DNA from: Rotaria sp. Silwood1
Lineage: Eukaryota > Rotifera > Eurotatoria > Philodinida > Philodinidae
Direction of reading: 5' to 3'
DNA: 64,000 nucleotides
Assembly: GCA_905250075.1 (NCBI GenBank)
Contig: CAJNOP010000076.1
Span: forward strand, 638,104 to 702,103
Of the stretch, positions 43,929 through 61,711 are shown one piece after another. Under the pieces are notes generated by a model. That model searched no databases, had not been told where the DNA came from, and was given only the letters and a program-made list of their open reading frames with translations. The position numbers were made by a program, and so were the translations under genes. Each line of letters begins with the position of its first letter. Within the stretch, counting starts at the first letter, position 1.

Positions 43929-45988
43929 TTAGGGTCTTAAGAGGCATCTTCATATAAGTAACGAAATATTCAAGAATGGAAAATGACTCACCTGATTGTG
44001 ACGGCAATATCTGGAACATGTTTCTGACCAGGCACAAGCTCAAAATGAAATCGTCGTACAAGCAATGCCAACATTATTTTTGTTTCCAACATAGCGAAAT
44101 TCTGTCCGATACATGCACGAGGTCCTCCTCCAAACGGCAATAATATATCTGAATGACGCTCATTGAATCTCAATGGATCGAACTTTTCTGGTTCATGCCA
44201 ATATTTTTCAGAACTATTTGTTATGCATGAAGCAAAATGAGAGAAATGAATCATGAAAGTCAACAATTTTCTTACCGATGAAGAACATGCAGATTGATGA
44301 CGACACTTGTTCCTTTTTTAATATGAATATGTTTTCCGTCTCGAGCTACAAGAGTGTTGTCTTCAGTTGCTGTACGAACTAGTACAGGCACAGGTTGATG
44401 ATATCGAAGTGTTTCTTTTAGCACCGCTTCCGTATAAGTAAGCAGCGAAACTGTTGATACTGTTATTTCATCATTGTTATTCAATACTAAATCGACTTCA
44501 GCTTGACATTGTCGGTACACATCAGGATTGTTTACCAAATTGTAAAGGGTCCAAATCATCAAAGTCGATGTCGTCTCATGCCCAGCAAGTACTAGATGAT
44601 GAAACATGTTTCATATAAACTCTGTATGTCTGTACTAGACCTTCTGAATATCAAAGACCCATTTATTCTAGAAGATCCTAGTAGTGACTTTCTATAGAAA
44701 ACACAATAAAAGACTCTTCAAATATAAGTCCCTTTTCAAACTTCATTAGTTGATGGTGAAAATTCTGTCGACACCCTTGAACGTGTGTCAAGTTTTTCAA
44801 AACAACTATTAATTAGAACTGATGAGAAAGTCGGTATTTTAGAAGATTTCATTGGAAACGTCCAATTCTTGGACATAATAGGAAATCTCGCATGATTTTC
44901 ATTGATTCATCTACAAAAATAATTATCAAATCCTACAATTATTTGTTTTCTCAAAACACATGTTTGGTGATTCATAGACGGTTTCAAAACTACTTACCAA
45001 AAGTAATTGCCTCATCTGAAACTTCTTCATCAGTATACTTCTGTGTTTTCTCATCGCCACGCGACGTCAACATTAAATCAAGCAAATCAGGTCCTATAGT
45101 TTTAAATACAAGATAGTAAAGAAAAGAAATTATATTCAAACCTTTACAAGCCGATTTCGTCAAGCCCTTTTTTCGTTGGTCTATGATCTGTTGAACAATA
45201 TGCCTGATTTCTTCTTTTGCTTGATCAATGCGCGGTTTGCCTAGTATCGGTAATTGATTGACGATCGGCAGAATGACGATCATGTTGAACATGCGCTTTT
45301 CTAATTCTTTCATCGCTATTGTAACACATTGGAAGATTATTTCATGCACATGTTGATCGTTAATTAATTCGGTTCCGAACACACATCCAGTTACAATATC
45401 CAATGAAAGATTTGTTATCTCTTCGTGAATGTCATAAGTTATCGGTTGTTTTTTATCATCAATCGCTGCTGTCCATTTATTGAGAAAACTCGATATTCTC
45501 TCAGCCATAAGTGGAATCATAGAATTTATATTTTGTTGTTGGAAGACAGGAGCAGCAAGTCGCTGATGACGCGCATGATTTTCGCCTTCAGCCAAAAGGA
45601 TATTTTCATAACCGAGCAACGCTGAAAGAATTTCTCGCCCAAGAGTAGCCCGATGGTAGGCACGTGCGTTCGTCTTTAATACATCTTCGATCAATGATGG
45701 GTCGCTGACATTGAGACAAGGTAACGGACCAAATGAAGAATAATAGTAATCTCCATATTTTGCTGCCATCTCTTTAGCATAAGAGAGAGGATCATCGGCA
45801 AGATAGGCTCGACGATAACCAAATAGGTCGCCAACTATAGGTATGTACTTTCCCGGAATGCCTTGATTTCGTAAATCTCTTTGAATATACCATGGATAAA
45901 ATATCCAGAATCTGATGAGACGATAAAGAATAAAGAATACAACTCCTGCAATCAACAAAGTAGACCACATGCTGCTATCATAACACAA
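43929..45988 (-). CDS. Cytochrome P450 monooxygenase (microsomal, CYP3/CYP4-clan style)
   Basis: Five exons: 45988-45142, 45093-44998, 44591-44276, 44213-43992 and a 19-nt last exon 43947-43929. They total 1500 nt (499 aa), the normal P450 length. An N-terminal membrane anchor (residues ~7-28, LLIAGVVFFILY) places it on the ER face. The I-helix motif AGHETTS is at 317-323, the K-helix ETLR at 374-377, and the PERF-like FDPLRF at ~431-436. The heme loop FGGGPRACIG is at 447-456 with the ligand Cys 454. P450s of this build use NADPH-P450 reductase to insert one oxygen into lipids or xenobiotics; the substrate here is not predictable. The tiny last exon adds only RCLLRP, so the C-terminus is short but plausible. 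Codon use is less AT-biased than that of its neighbours. A nested palindrome lies 190 bp upstream of the ATG. The exact CYP family is not assigned. Confidence 0.88.
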
Positions 45989-46177
45989 CAGAACGACACA
46001 ATGTGCACCTGCTTATAGTAACTAAGGAGAAGTACAGCCTTGTAATGATAGTTGTTGTGTTTATATTCGACAGAAAGCAAAACTTACTGTTTGCCATGTG
46101 CAAATAATGTGAATATCTTATAAGTTTCAAAGACACGCCATTTTCATTCACCATGAATCATCAAGACAAAGCCGTGA

Positions 46178-46217
46178 AAGTACGAGTACGTGTTCGTACT
46201 CGAGAAAACTCGTACTT
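46178..46217. repeat. Nested palindrome upstream of the P450 gene
   Basis: Perfect 10-bp arms AAGTACGAGT (46178-46187) and ACTCGTACTT (46208-46217) enclose a second perfect inverted pair, CGAGTAC (46183-46189) and GTACTCG (46196-46202). The structure is mutually exclusive, so two alternative stems are possible. A dimeric transcription-factor site is conceivable. Confidence 0.5.
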
Positions 46218-46537
46218 GCCTAGCTTAGTCAAGAGACACCAGTCAGGTAGAGCTCATTTAGCTAGTTTAAATCCTAGAAGGCTATCAGATAATTCAATGA
46301 TTTTCAACAGTCAGATGCGTCAAGATTCCTATAAATAAATTTGATGAAATCTAACACACGCAGAAACGTAGTCGAATATTTCGATAAAAGAATGGTTTAA
46401 AAATACGCCTTTCACGATTCTTCTATGATTCTAACATCCGAATTTTCATATTCCTCTCCGAACTTTTGCTGAGATCAACGATAATATCAAATCATTCTTG
46501 TTCAATTTGATGGCCCAAGAGAAATTCTCAGCAGATG

Positions 46538-46612
46538 ATTGTGGAGGTTGAGTGTAGTTGTGGATGTTGAGAGTATCAAAATGTACTCACATCCACACCC
46601 AAATCAACATTC
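46538..46612. repeat. GT-rich imperfect hairpin, copy 2
   Basis: The left arm (around GTTGTGGATGTTGAGAGTA) pairs with the right arm (around TACTCACATCCACACCC). Arm sequence is related to the hairpins at 43400 and 48673. Confidence 0.45.
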
Positions 46613-47742
46613 GATCATTCAATCTAACTCAAAAGTAATGCATACACACATGCAACAACTGATGGTATTGATGATTGTAGTATACATCTCCATAGCTATA
46701 AGTCAAGCATTTTTACAGAAATGATTGAGTTTTTCGAATTATATTTCTTTTGTTTATCTAATCTTCATTACTATTGTCACTTATTCTATTATAATTATAC
46801 AGTTTCAGTTGTAAAATTCTCCAAAAACAAGGATTAGCTTCTGTTTAATGGTTTTATCATTGATGTACTAACAAACCTTAAATCATCTGACACTGCTGTA
46901 GAAATCGTTATACGGATCGTGTGTATTTTGATAGTAAAAAATATATTAAAGCTACATATCATATTCACAGGTCAAATTCTGAAGAAATCCTATCAATGGA
47001 ACTTGAAAAAAGATTACGGGTAGTGTAATAATATTGCACGATCTACCTCGACGAATGTATTGAAATTAAATTGTTCTATTGTATTAGTTAATTTCATGTT
47101 TATGTTAGAATCATCTGTTGGTGCATCTATTTGACATTAAAAATAGTGTTTAAAGAACATTATGAAAGAACAAAAAACGAATATACTTATAATAGTACAA
47201 CGATTGATGAAATTGACTAAATTTATGTAGAAAAAACATTTACAGCGTACCTATGAACTGAACTGAATTAGACAGGTGTAGCATGTTCACACTTGTTTTT
47301 CCTTTTTTTAATATAAAAATTAAGTTTTAAACTACCAAACACATGATTTTGTGAAATGCATCATTTTTATATGTCAGACCATATCTTGAATTTATCTGGT
47401 ATCTAACTTTAAACATGTTTATGTCTAAATGCACCCATATATATATATGTAGTCCGTTAGATGGAAGCCAAGTGGATCGAGTCACGATGAACATTATTTA
47501 TGTCACTAAGAAAAGAACGAAAAGGATGAGGAGTGACTATGACTGTTACTGTTGTTATTTTTATTACCCAAGCACCCACATTAATATCTTCGTGAGAGTA
47601 TCAAGTGACTGTCAAAAAAAGTGAATCTTTATTGGTTTTGTCAGTCATTAATTGTTTATTCTTGTTGGTAGACCGATGACATATATCAATTCGCGGGACT
47701 AGTATGGTGAGTGACACGTTGCAGAAGACCTTGATTCAATTA

Positions 47743-48110
47743 TTAGAACAGTGGTTCGGCTGATTTTTCCATACAGATATTCAAGTGACGAATACAGGAA
47801 TCGATCAGTTCAGTGACACTCTCGAGAAGAGGATCAGAAGTCAAATATTGGTGTTGAGAGTGTAGAAAGAAAGCTTCGATGAATGTCGAAAAAGGTAGCC
47901 CTACAAGACAGAAATCATAGGCGTCAGAATGTAAATATAGACGCTGATCAATGTGCATATTTCTAAATAAACGGCATAGTCTGTAAATCTCTGACACGCT
48001 CGTTGTCGCGGATTGCAAGGCGAATTATTTCGATTTGTAGAAGATTTGAGCGCATAGCATATTGATGGATGGCATAGTGACTGATAGATCAATAATGCTG
48101 CAGATGCTAT
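47743..48110 (-). pseudogene. Possible coding relic of unknown origin, one frameshift
   Basis: A less AT-rich patch. Two minus-strand frames join at about 48000 by a one-base shift, and together they give roughly 120 residues: a Cys-containing segment ending RQRACQ, then a helical segment with FFLHSQH and a final helix with ELIDSCIRHLNICM before a stop at 47743. The helix spacing and Cys/Ala pattern vaguely recall the middle region of fungal Zn2Cys6 transcription factors. That resemblance is weak, and no zinc-cluster motif is in view. It could also be chance. Confidence 0.2.
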
Positions 48111-48119
48111 TCAAATAGA

Positions 48120-53312
<5,193 letters not shown>

Positions 53313-55579
53313 TTGTTCTTTTTTTTATTCGATTTATTCAATGGTCTGTGATAAATAAATATTGCGAGAAAAAAAAGGAATTTGTTGTGTATTGTATAAT
53401 GGTTAGCTTCGAAATAAACTATTTTGTTTTTTTTCTCATCTATATAAAATATATTATGGGATGGTTATTGCCGGAAATAATTCACATTCTTAATCAATGC
53501 TAAAACAAAAACAAATTGTATAAATTGACATACGAAGTCGAACAAAAAAATCGATCAGTGATGTTTTCTCTAAATAGAAAATGTGTTAGAAAATTTTTTT
53601 TAAACGGAAATTGTTCGAAGAGTATGAATTATTGTTTTATTGATTATTTGAGTTTTCTATGAAAGAATAGAAGATGAAGAAGAAGAAGAAGGAAAAAAAA
53701 TCGAATCGATCATTTGTACGTCGTTAGCAAATCCTTTGCTAAGCATCTGCAAATGTTGAATATTTGTCTATGTATACGTGCCGAAATGACTTACTATTCA
53801 ATAGAGTAGAGAACGTTTTGATCAATCTTTTCATTTCTTCTTTTTTAGTGCATCTATTTGTTCTCATCATAATAATGTCTAGAAGATTGACACCTTTATG
53901 TTGGATGTAATATCGGATGTTTGAGTCGATTCATTTAAATTTTCTTTTTTCGAATTATGATATTATGTAAGAATAAGAGAAATCGAGGACAGTCGAATCA
54001 ATATTTAACAAAAAAGATTTACAACAGATTAATGAGCACTTACTTGTCAAGATCGTAGCTGAATTTTCTTTAAAAGTATTACTAGATCTGTAGTTTTAAG
54101 AGAATAGATTGTACTATAAAATGTATTAATATTATCAATCACTATGATAAAGATATTCTAAGATAATAATTAGAAAAATTCTGGCATTATTTTAGCTGTA
54201 TTTTAAATTAAGAATAAATCAATTTGCCAAGATCGATGACCACAATGTTGGTTTTCAGAACTAATTCTTAAAGAATTAAAATGGACTACATGTTTGGAAA
54301 AATCAGAATAATGTCCTATCAAGAGATTTACTTTTTTCAAGTACAAGAATATTCAATCTTTAGAGTTTTTATCTTAGACAATCGACAATGAATATCTAGC
54401 GTTTGATAAGTACCGCATGAAAATTTTCTAAACTAACAGTTCATTTTATAGTGGCATAATCAGGATTTTGATACTGGGTAAAGAAATGTACGAGTGCTAG
54501 CTTGTTTTCTCGTTGGTTGCAATGGTTCGTTCATTATTATAAACTTATCGTTGTCACTTGTATTCATCTTGTTAACTGTTTTCTTCTTTCTATACATTTT
54601 GATTTCATTATTAAACTTCTTGTTAACTGTTATCTTCAGTCTACTATGCTGCATAAATACGACCTTTTGAAACCGGATACCGATCGGAGCTCATCAACAT
54701 CCAGCAGAGAATTTCATAGTCATAGAGAGCTTTTCAAACTTTTATTTTATATGAAAATTTATACTATTCAGTTGTTTTGATAAACAATAACAAGAAGAAA
54801 ATAAGACCAACTCAAATTTCTCAAAAAAGCAAGTAAATCCAGTGATTCACTTGGCTTCTTTCTGTTTCTAAAATCCGATCAATGTCACTCAGTATACGCA
54901 GTCATGATCAAGTCGCTCTTCACTCTTATGCTTGGATATAAATTAGCAGTTTGAAAAAATAAACATATTTTGAAACGTCGAAATCTCATTTATTATCAGT
55001 TCATGTCCAGATATGAAGTCAAAGTCAGGATCTGCACCGAATCGTCGAGTGTATATCTGGATCTATACTCTGGACGCTGACTACAAGTTACAGTTGCAGG
55101 ACATTACTTCAATCAGTTACTTCTTCAGGTACTCACATTATTTTTGTTTTCTTGCTAATTATCATCTTTTCTTGTTCGTCATTTAATCATTTACATTGAT
55201 AAATGTTCATTCATCTATAAACAGTTTATTATCCTTTAATCACATATCACCGGAGATCGTATCCAATTGCATCTTGTGAACTCTGTCTGATGGAGAAGCT
55301 TATGCCAAAGTTTAAATGGGGTGACTACAAGCGTTAGAGAAAGGGGCCAGACTTATTTAAACACGTTGAATATTATATGAAGCTTTTCTTCTCTAAAATC
55401 AGAGCATGTTTCTTCATCTTGATAACCCATTACTCAAATAATTCATCAATACGCAAAATCAGAAACATTCTTCTATTCTTTATTGTCTTATTTACTTATC
55501 CGATTCATATGATTTTATAGTTTAAATAGCGCATTAAAAAAAACAAGATATAACATCCTTTCAATTTTATTGTCTCATT
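53313..55579. other. Intergenic between two convergent genes
   Basis: The 3' flank of the homeobox gene with AATAAA-type signals, then AT-rich DNA with no recognisable coding region up to the transporter stop at 55580. Confidence 0.45.
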
Positions 55580-56965
55580 TTACAAACAATATGTGACACA
55601 TGGTTTTCGATCTTGTAATAATCGATAAACATTAATAATGAAATACATTGGTAAAACACCTACTATCATTCCGATTTGAACACTTAAACCAAAATAAAAT
55701 AAGCCATTTTCTTTTCTCCATGATAATTTAATACGATTTCCACTAGCAATACGTACATATGCAAGAACAAATGATGCAAAAAACCAGGCAACTATCATAA
55801 TGATTCCTCCATGTAATGTATCTGCCCATATTGGACATGGACTTTGAAAAGCTATAATAATAATAAAAGAACAAATTAAACAACCAAATATTGAGCCACT
55901 TATTATCCAACAAGTTGATAATGTTGGACGTACAAAACCATAAAGTGCAGATAATGGATATGATATAGGAAAAAGAATATTACAATAATAAAATGCTTTT
56001 TGACCATATGGTAATAATGAATAAGTAATTAATGTTGGTAAACAACCATATAAAATAGCTGAATTAATAATATTAAACGATTGAAGAATAAAATATTGTT
56101 TTTTTGTCATTGAATTTGGTGTTGATAAAGATATTTTTTTAGATTTCGAAATATTTTCATCAGTTATTAATAACATTTCATTTGTTTCACAATTGATTTC
56201 TGAACGAATTTCATCATCAGCTTTAGCTAATTTAATAATAGATGTGAATCGAAGTGTCATAAAAGCTAGTAATGAAAAACTTATAATACCAGTAACAAGA
56301 AAGAAAAATATTGATACACTAAAACGAGCTTCAGAATAAATAGGTTTAAAAGATGATGTAGAGTTATTTCTAATACATTGAATTTCACCTCCAACACCTT
56401 GTGCTAATGCAATTAATGTTGGTAATGTACCTGTTAAACTTTCACCAAAAAACATAGCATGTAAATATTTTGCTTTTAAACGTCTCATATAATCACAAAA
56501 AACAAGTGATGATGTACAATCAAGAATTGCTAAAGAAAATACTGCAGTAATCAATGCCACACTACGTTCTTTACCAAAAATATATGTTGTATGATTCCAA
56601 AATAAACCAATTGAACAACAAGCAATTATTCCAACAATTATAATTGCATATATAAAGGGAATTTCCGAATAATATTTACCTAACTTCCAACGTAATATAA
56701 AAACTAGAAGTGGAAATATATTAGCAAGACTTATAACTAATGATAATGTGGATGGTAATGCCCAACGTTCAGGTGCACTATTCACTATTAATGGTAATTC
56801 AATCCAAACACTATTTATGTCTATCCAAGTACTTAAATTAAATATTATTATAAGAACATAACAGAAATCTTCTGCCCATTTAATAGGTTTTGTATTTGAA
56901 CTATAAAAAATATAATAATAATTATATATAGACTTATCTTTAGAGAATCCACGAATGTATTCCAT
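55580..56965 (-). CDS. Riboflavin transporter, SLC52 family
   Basis: An uninterrupted frame of 461 residues, within the usual 440-470 of the family. SLC52 proteins carry riboflavin (vitamin B2) across the plasma membrane. Diagnostic segments are present: WIDINSVWIELPLIVN at ~47-62 (the family has W(V/I)D/A-IN-GLW-VELPL), ERWALPS, then ANIFPLLVF, SVALI...DCTSSLVF, FFGESLTGTLPTLIALAQGVGG (~170-195), and the later LPTLITYSLLPYG and ALYGFVRP segments. About eleven hydrophobic spans separate two hydrophilic parts, with a charged cytosolic loop at ~245-290 rich in Glu, Lys and Ser. The N-terminus is about 30 residues longer and more polar than in most relatives, but no later ATG precedes the first core motif, so this start was kept. 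No introns. It is convergent with the homeobox gene. Confidence 0.88.
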   Translation of the reverse strand: MEYIRGFSKDKSIYNYYYIFYSSNTKPIKWAEDFCYVLIIIFNLSTWIDINSVWIELPLIVNSAPERWALPSTLSLVISLANIFPLLVFILRWKLGKYYSEIPFIYAIIIVGIIACCSIGLFWNHTTYIFGKERSVALITAVFSLAILDCTSSLVFCDYMRRLKAKYLHAMFFGESLTGTLPTLIALAQGVGGEIQCIRNNSTSSFKPIYSEARFSVSIFFFLVTGIISFSLLAFMTLRFTSIIKLAKADDEIRSEINCETNEMLLITDENISKSKKISLSTPNSMTKKQYFILQSFNIINSAILYGCLPTLITYSLLPYGQKAFYYCNILFPISYPLSALYGFVRPTLSTCWIISGSIFGCLICSFIIIIAFQSPCPIWADTLHGGIIMIVAWFFASFVLAYVRIASGNRIKLSWRKENGLFYFGLSVQIGMIVGVLPMYFIINVYRLLQDRKPCVTYCL

Positions 56966-59364
56966 CGAAAACTAGTTTGGCTTAGCAAGCTATGCCAAAA
57001 ATAAAAAAGAATGGATCTCTAATCCTAACATGATCACCCTTAAGACTACTAATTTTTATATTCCTGAAGTTCATGTGGATCCCAACGGATAAAATAAATA
57101 TAATAGACAAAGTTCTGACTAGTTTATCATGAATATGTGAAGACTTGATTACAAAAGCAACAAACAGAAAAACTTTTAGATTGAGTTGTAATTATCTAGT
57201 CTCTTTTCATTGTTCTATCATTCTCCAATCTCGAGGATTTTGAAATCGTCCATCATTATTCTGTATTTACATATACTTTGGATTGCTCTACATAAGAAGA
57301 ACAACTGCGTATAATTGACCAATGCTTTCAATCTACTTTACTAAGTGTTCCCAACGTATTCCGAAAATGACATGGTTCGATTAAATGTTATGAATGCATA
57401 ATATAACAATTAATCTTACTACAATCTGAGGGAACTTTAAGTAGCCAACAAGTGTTCACAAGTACTTCGGAATAGTCTACTCGAATAATAGTTCGACGAA
57501 ACCGACAGATACTTTTAAAATACTATTAGTCTTCACTAGAGCATAACTGGAAAAAGAGTAGTTTCATCTGATATTCTGTACTTATAACAGTGCGATGTAA
57601 CTGACTGAGTCAGCACGGACTCTAAATGAACATGTCAGGGTTAAATGTATGGTATTTGAATAGTATTTTTTATCGATGTTTATTTATCTTTGAGTTTGAC
57701 GTAATTGATAGATGATATGTAAATATCTGAGTATATTATTTCCAGTTTACTTCTGGTGTTAAAAAAAAAAGAATTTCGTAGTTTTGCATCTGACTAAAAA
57801 CAAATTCTGTCTAAATTTAAAATTCATACTTAATTGGTATTGCTAAATTGCTGTGATCCATAGCTTTATGGAAAGATCATCGATAAGTAAAGTAAACTTA
57901 ATCCTATGATTTCAGTTTTCTCTCTATTCTTATAGGTGAATAGCAATAATCGTTTTGAGTTTCATCGGCAACAACAACTAACATATCAAGACAAAAAAAT
58001 CAATCAAAAAATGTACTATTACCTTGAATCATTTTCTTTTTTTGTAAACTAAGAACAATATGTATCCCTCGTTTAATCAATTGATTTGCATTTCATCGAA
58101 ATAAGATTACTCTTAATCGGTACCTACTTTGGATTACGAATGCTTTTTATCTTAATTGAAAGAATATCGATTTAAAAAGTACATGTCATTTTATTCGATT
58201 AGCTTTGCACTTAACGTCACATGCCATCAAATAAGTATTCATTCTATATTACGACTAATAATATATAAAATACAATAAGATTAAATTGTGAATCCAATAT
58301 AAAATATTTGATTGAACATGATGATTGTGACAGACATAATCTTTCAGTTCAGAGTGAATTAGCCTTGTAGCCGATTCAAAAGTATATTATAGATATTCTA
58401 TTTGTATTTTATTAGAACTTGTTGAGAGCAAGTTTGCTTGTTCCTATTAAAGTAACCAGATAGTGTTGCTTCAAGAATTTTAGTTTTATTATCTTCTGTT
58501 CGTCCATATTATTTCATTTTCTTTACAAAGCACACTCAAAACTATGTTAATTCAGCTATATTTATATATCATATGTTTTGATAAAGATCGAATTTAGTTT
58601 TGAAGCATCGTTCGAAGAGAAAAGTTTTGTTTGTCTGAAAAAGCTGAGTGAAATAATTCAAGATCAATTGATAAGTATTTGATTTTTTCTTTTGCGCTGC
58701 ATAGAAATATCAAATATTCATATTTGAGAAACATAACAGATATAAATGACTATAACAAATTTTTTGCTGGAGATTTGTAAAAAGTTGAGTGAAAAAAGGA
58801 AAATAATTGTTTTTCGAAGCCATTACCATTAACTGATTGATAGTATTCAACAAAAGAGTCTTAAATATAGAACGACTGAATTGGAGAAGTTCATAATTTT
58901 CTACCGATAACAACGTTGAGTTTGGTTCATGATAGGTTTGCTCATCTTATCTCACGCACGGGTTTATTTTAATATAATTTTCAAAATCATTCCAGATGGG
59001 CTGAATCTATTCCCCTGGCTTCGTCATTACTTGCTGATAATGAAAAATGTTTATTCTAGTTGAATATTGAATTTTATTCTATCCATCAGAGACTTAATCT
59101 TCAGTCCCTAATGAGACTCATTGTTTGGTTGATTGTAGAAAATTATTTATGGTAATATTCAAATATCTTTATATATTATTTCTATTGTCTATGAACGCGC
59201 AAATACGAACAGGTTTTTCTTAGCAATGAAAATAAAGAACAAAGTTTGTATAAGATTTTTAAAAGAAGAAAACAAAAGAAGCTCAATTAAAATTATTTCT
59301 ATTTTTTTTGTATTAAAATGAGTTCATGAATAACATCAATTATAGATTCTAAAGTATTGAATAT
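56966..59364. other. Intergenic, nothing recognised
   Basis: The upstream region of the transporter and AT-rich DNA. Short frames only, for example 58710-58913 (-), with no similarity. Confidence 0.45.
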
Positions 59365-60559
59365 TTATTTATTCCACCAACATATTAAAGCAACAGATAA
59401 AAATAAGTACCATTCGATGATTAATGATTTTGATGTTGAATAAAGAGCTTCACCATTATAGAATTGTCTTGCAGTTAAACGGCAACGCACATCAGTAATC
59501 GCATTTTCACAACCATAAAAACCACCTTAAATAATTATATAAGCATGATTTAGAAAATCGAAATATTTATTGTTTTCTTTTTACCATGACAATGTAAATT
59601 AGCTTGTTTCATAATATATTCCATAAAATTTGAAAGTTGTTCAACATCATCACGAACTTCACTTATTGAACAATTTGTTATATGTTTACCAGCACATTGA
59701 ATATAATCTGTTACTAATTTACACCATTGAATTTTTTCTTGTACAGACCAGCCAACTTCAAATTTAAGTCGATCTTCTAATATATCATTACATTCTTTTC
59801 CAGCCTATGTTATGTTTATTTAATAATTATTATTGCTTTTTTAAATATTATATATACTGACTTCTTCGACTTCACATGGTGCCATTGTTGATGATGTTGA
59901 TGTTGTTGTTGTCGTTGTTTTAGCTGGTGAAAGACTTGTTGTTTTGCATTTATATTGAATAATTGTAGTAGCGCCAAGACCAGCACAATATCTACCTAAT
60001 CGCCAACCCTAATAAAAATAGATTAAAATATGAAAATGAGTTTCTTTTTAGTTTGTGCAAATCAGAAATGTATTTCCAATATGAATAAATTATCAGAATA
60101 AGTCATTCTATAATACAATTCGATTCTTGATTTTTTAAAATAAGAAATGAATTTTGATGATAATTTTTTAAAAGATCTTACATTTTGTTGAAGACCGACT
60201 TCGAACGCAGCTAGTGCACCTGTATGTTCACTTTTTAGATCACAACAATGAAGTTGTTTATTAACACATTCTGCATATTTTTTTCCTTGATCACAAAAAT
60301 GAAAAAGTTGTTCACGCGTATATAAGTCATATTTAAACTAAACATAAAATAAATCAATTGAAAAATAACTAAAAAATAAATATCATACAATGTCTTCATC
60401 ATCAGCTGTTGGTGGTTGTGGACATTCAGATGCTTTCCATATATTACAACTATTTGTTAATGGTATAAGAAAAAAGAATAAAATAGCAAATAGTATTGAT
60501 AAATAATTATATTTAGTGAGTAACATTATTCGAACAATTGAAATATGTAAAGACGTCAT
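59365..60559 (-). CDS. Secreted or membrane-anchored cysteine-rich protein, unknown function
   Basis: Five exons: 60559-60389, 60337-60182, 60008-59862, 59804-59585 and 59525-59365. All introns are GT..AG, phases agree, and the total is 855 nt (284 aa). A hydrophobic segment (residues ~17-36, LSILFAILFFFLIPLTNS) reads as a signal peptide, with an alternative in-frame Met at residue 12 giving a more typical start. Two Cys-rich modules follow (FCDQGKKYAECVNKQLHCC in one, WCKLVTDYIQC...NC...HCHG...GC in the other), linked by a Thr-rich spacer likely to be O-glycosylated (TTTTTTSTSST). The last ~20 residues are hydrophobic (WYLFLSVALICWW), consistent with a GPI-attachment signal or a membrane anchor. 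The paired-cysteine helical modules suggest an extracellular domain stabilised by disulfides. I cannot assign a family. The expected site is the cell surface. Confidence 0.75.
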
Positions 60560-61673
60560 TGTTATTGAATTTGTTCATTTCTTTTTTGTTATATTTTTGT
60601 TAACACCTACATATGTCAAACAATATATAATTTACATGTTTGTCATACAAAAAATGTTCAATGAACTTAAATCTTAGTAGATAATAGAATGCAATAAGAT
60701 CCTTCACCTACATCTTGTTAAAATAATCAAATCAATTACTGCATAGTTACGGCATTTCTCTTTTTTTTTTGGTGTTTCAACTCTCAGATAACAATGTTCT
60801 ATGATCATTGAAGCAAATATTTTTAATACTTACTTTTTTGTCATTGTATTCGTATAGATTTGAAATGAATAAATGAACGAATGTTTAGAAAAAAGAAAGA
60901 CAATAAATAAGATGACATAAGCATCTTCTTTTTGTTTTGTTTAAACAAACGACAAAAGTAATTTCGGCTGATGAAGTAAACAATCGTGGGTTATAAAGGA
61001 TTGAAAGATAAGCCAATTCTTTTCTAACTCGTTCGATATAAATTCAATAGTGAAATAATCCAACGAGAGTAGGTCAGTGTCTATTATTTCAATGAAAAAA
61101 TTGAACTTTTTGTCGATTGACGTATTGAAAATCTTTATTAGTGACTTGTCGTTTTTTACTGAATACATTGATGCATAACACAAAACATGCAGAAAATGAT
61201 ATATTGAATTAAATATTGAAAATCAGAGATTCCAAAGATTTATTCAGATATCGTAGATTTTAATTGTTTACTTTTATTAAATTATATAATATAAGATGAT
61301 CACATTCCAGTAATACTTTGTTAAAAACTATTTTTTTCTGGCTACAAACAATTTTATGTTTCGTTAGAATTGTATATATTGAATTTTAATACTAAAAGTC
61401 ATTTGATCGAATAAAATGATTATTTATTATTGATATAGCAAAGTCATCATTAGGAAATCACTGCATTGAAGTACTACGCTGAATATTAATTTCTAACAAG
61501 CCAAAACCAAGCACATATAGTTTCATTACTATGAGTTTCAGGTCGGCTGTGTACACGTATCTCTACTTATCTGTGCTCTATGACCACTAATTATCATTTA
61601 TGTTGGGTATACACTGAACCCAAGCTGACTAGCATCCAGTTCACTGGAGCTGGTGTATACTGATCTCTATCCT

Positions 61674-61681
61674 TATAAATA
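61674..61681 (+). promoter_or_regulatory. TATA-like box upstream of the hairpin
   Basis: TATAAATA on the plus strand sits about 38 bases before the left arm of the hairpin at 61712, the distance expected between a TATA box and a transcript carrying the hairpin near its 5' end. In AT-rich DNA such a match can arise by chance. Confidence 0.3.
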
Positions 61682-61711
61682 GCAGATAATTTGAACAAAC
61701 GAAGAAGTTTA

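Larger units (their letters stand above)
45989..47742. other. P450 upstream region and intergenic DNA
   Basis: No gene recognised. Contains the nested palindrome at 46178-46217, the second GT-rich hairpin at about 46538-46612, and short unrelated frames. Confidence 0.45.

Noticed and set aside
54460-54780. Overlapping opposite-strand frames between the homeobox and transporter genes
   Set aside because: Mutually antisense, without similarity and without exon partners.
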